Positions 5,726 to 6,907 of a DNA stretch of 6,907 bases are shown in pieces. The stretch is from Planctomycetaceae bacterium (GTDB taxonomy: Bacteria > Planctomycetota > Planctomycetia > Pirellulales > Thermoguttaceae): assembly GCA_009783865.1 (NCBI GenBank), contig WRCR01000217.1, positions 1-6,907 on the forward strand, written 5' to 3'. A program made the position numbers and the translations under genes. The first letter of the stretch is position 1. Every line of letters starts with the position of its first letter. The notes under the pieces are model-generated. The model was not told the DNA's origin and made no database searches. It saw only the letters and a program-made list of their open reading frames with translations.

Positions 5726-6769
5726 ATGCCGGACGGCGGACAGGAAATTTCTCAGTTGATAAGTTGGGTCGGTCTCGGTTTCTTGGGACTTATTGTTCTC
5801 ATCTTCATTGTTGTCTTCATGCGGTTTTTTCCGCTTTGGATACAATCGCTGATGGCGGGAGCAGGCATCACAATTTGGGATTTAATCGGAATGACCTTCC
5901 GTAAAATCGACCCTACCGTGATTATCCGCAGCAAAATTATGGCGGTGCAGGCAGGACTCGACAACAAAATTATTACAACGAAGTCGCTAGAAGCGCATTT
6001 CCTCGCGGGCGGAAATGTGCCGCGGGTTGTGCAGGCAATGATTGCCGCAAACAAAGCGAAAATTCACGACCTCGATTATAAACTTGCAACGGCGATTGAC
6101 TTAGCAGGACGCGATGTCCGTGAAGCAGTTCAGACGAGCGTTTATCCGAAGGTTATCGACTGCCCCAGTCCGGCAAAGGGACGAATGACCCTTGATGGTA
6201 TTGCTAAAAACGGAATTCAGTTAAAAGTCAAAGCGAGAGTCACAGTTCGTACTAACTTGCGGCAACTCATCGGCGGTGCGACCGAAGATACCATCATTGC
6301 CCGCGTCGGCGAAGGAATTATCAGTGCGATTGGTTCTTCCGAAACACACGGCGCAGTGCTGGAAAATCCAGTGCGGATTTCAAAGACGGTGTTAGACCGG
6401 CGGCTTGATTCCGAAACAGCGTTTGAAATTGTTTCGATTGACATAGCGGATATTGATGTCGGCGAAAACATCGGCGCACGGCTTCAAGCAGACCAAGCGG
6501 AAGCGGACACGCGGGTCGCAAGAGCAAGAGCGGAAGGACGGCGCGCACTTGCCGTTGCTGCCGAGCAGGAAAACATTGCTAAAATGGAGGAAAGCAGAGC
6601 GAAAGTCGTTGAAGCCGAAGCCGAAGTTCCATTGGCAATTTCCGATGCAATTTCGAGCGGCAAATTCGGCTTGATGGATTACTACCGTTTGAAAAACATT
6701 ATGTCGGATACAGACATGCGGGGTTCCATTGCCCGCGGCTTGCCGGCTGCACCAGTGAAGTCACAGTAA
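5726..6769 (+). CDS. floA: Flotillin-like protein FloA
   Basis: FloA forms membrane-bound assemblies that organise functional microdomains and influence membrane fluidity and protein complexes. The 347-residue protein is close to the family's usual length of about 330. One N-terminal membrane segment (residues 13-33, WVGLGFLGLIVLIFIVVFM) is followed by a hydrophobic membrane-associated stretch (about 44-56). The SPFH/band 7-like domain runs to about 250, with typical stretches KIDPTVIIRSKIMAVQAGL, LEAHFLAGGNV and ARVGEGIISAIGSS. Residues 250-302 are the Ala/Glu/Arg-rich flotillin repeat region (ARLQADQAEADTRVARARAEG). The C-terminal part contains PLAISDAISSGKFGLMDYY, characteristic of the FloA (UPF0365) family. 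ATG 5726 was chosen for its ribosome binding site and family length. The next gene starts 19 bases after the stop, suggesting an operon. In Bacillus floA pairs with an NfeD gene; none is visible here. Confidence 0.95.
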   Translation: MPDGGQEISQLISWVGLGFLGLIVLIFIVVFMRFFPLWIQSLMAGAGITIWDLIGMTFRKIDPTVIIRSKIMAVQAGLDNKIITTKSLEAHFLAGGNVPRVVQAMIAANKAKIHDLDYKLATAIDLAGRDVREAVQTSVYPKVIDCPSPAKGRMTLDGIAKNGIQLKVKARVTVRTNLRQLIGGATEDTIIARVGEGIISAIGSSETHGAVLENPVRISKTVLDRRLDSETAFEIVSIDIADIDVGENIGARLQADQAEADTRVARARAEGRRALAVAAEQENIAKMEESRAKVVEAEAEVPLAISDAISSGKFGLMDYYRLKNIMSDTDMRGSIARGLPAAPVKSQ

Positions 6770-6788
6770 AATTATATGGGTTTGAACT

Positions 6789-6907
6789 ATGACGGAACTG
6801 AATTACTTTCATCCTGAAACGCTGATGCGGATAGTCCGGCTTGATTTGCGGGCGAAACACGTCGTTGACGGTTTTTTGAGCGGTATGCACAAGTCGCGGC
6901 ACTTCGG
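6789..6907 (+). CDS. DUF58 domain protein, 3' end outside window
   Basis: The first 39 codons run off the right edge. The start MTELNYFHPETLMRIVRLDL followed by RAKHVVDGFLSGMHKSRHF matches the beginning of DUF58 proteins, whose first block reads like 'L.LRAR.VVEGFLSG.H.S...G'. DUF58 proteins often sit beside MoxR-type ATPases and von Willebrand A-domain proteins; their function is poorly defined. Only 19 bases separate it from floA, so cotranscription is likely. No strong Shine-Dalgarno precedes the ATG (only GGG at 6779-6781). A minus-strand frame over this region (6699-6902) is a shadow. Confidence 0.8.
   Translation, partial: MTELNYFHPETLMRIVRLDLRAKHVVDGFLSGMHKSRHF

Overview
The window looks like part of a planctomycete chromosome, probably from the Pirellulales side of the phylum. 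This rests on gene content, not on any search: a DUF1570-type putative metallopeptidase, a small basic protein ending in an 'EFMNALNDYKRSSGRMFPT' type block that I associate with planctomycetes, a secreted TlpA-like thioredoxin with a long N-terminal region, a FloA flotillin and a DUF58 protein. Base composition is moderate, and ribosome-binding sites are present before some genes and absent before others. I see no transposase, integrase, CRISPR array, tRNA or phage gene.

Layout, left to right. (1) Bases 1-969 are the 3' part of a DUF1570 protein with an HExxH...E zinc-site signature. (2) Bases ~1096-1203 form a small (4.5S-type) signal recognition particle RNA gene, ffs, with a good promoter upstream and a long terminal helix followed by T5. 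(3) Only 12 bases later starts a membrane-anchored HtrA/DegP-type serine protease (1216-2541), closed by a hairpin terminator. (4) On the minus strand are a small basic conserved protein (2604-2993) and a HIT-family nucleotide hydrolase (3122-3463). (5) On the plus strand follow an exported TlpA/ResA-like thioredoxin protein (3555-4859 with stop), dephospho-CoA kinase CoaE with an odd C-terminus (4931-5506), a 219-base AT-rich spacer with a promoter candidate, flotillin-like FloA (5726-6769), and the first 39 codons of a DUF58 protein running off the right edge.

Functionally this is housekeeping and cell-envelope biology: membrane targeting (SRP RNA), envelope proteolysis and quality control (HtrA), periplasmic thiol redox chemistry (TlpA-like), membrane microdomain organisation (FloA, DUF58), CoA synthesis (CoaE) and nucleotide metabolism (HIT). 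The floA-DUF58 pair is the most likely operon. I find no convincing new multi-gene system. The points worth a second look are the SRP RNA gene abutting htrA, the abnormal end of CoaE, the repeat/hairpin cluster before coaE and the small basic protein. Three long open frames (from 1177, 3504 and 5669) begin upstream of the real starts and run over an RNA gene or promoter sequence; corrected starts are given. No gene-free stretch exceeds about 250 bases.
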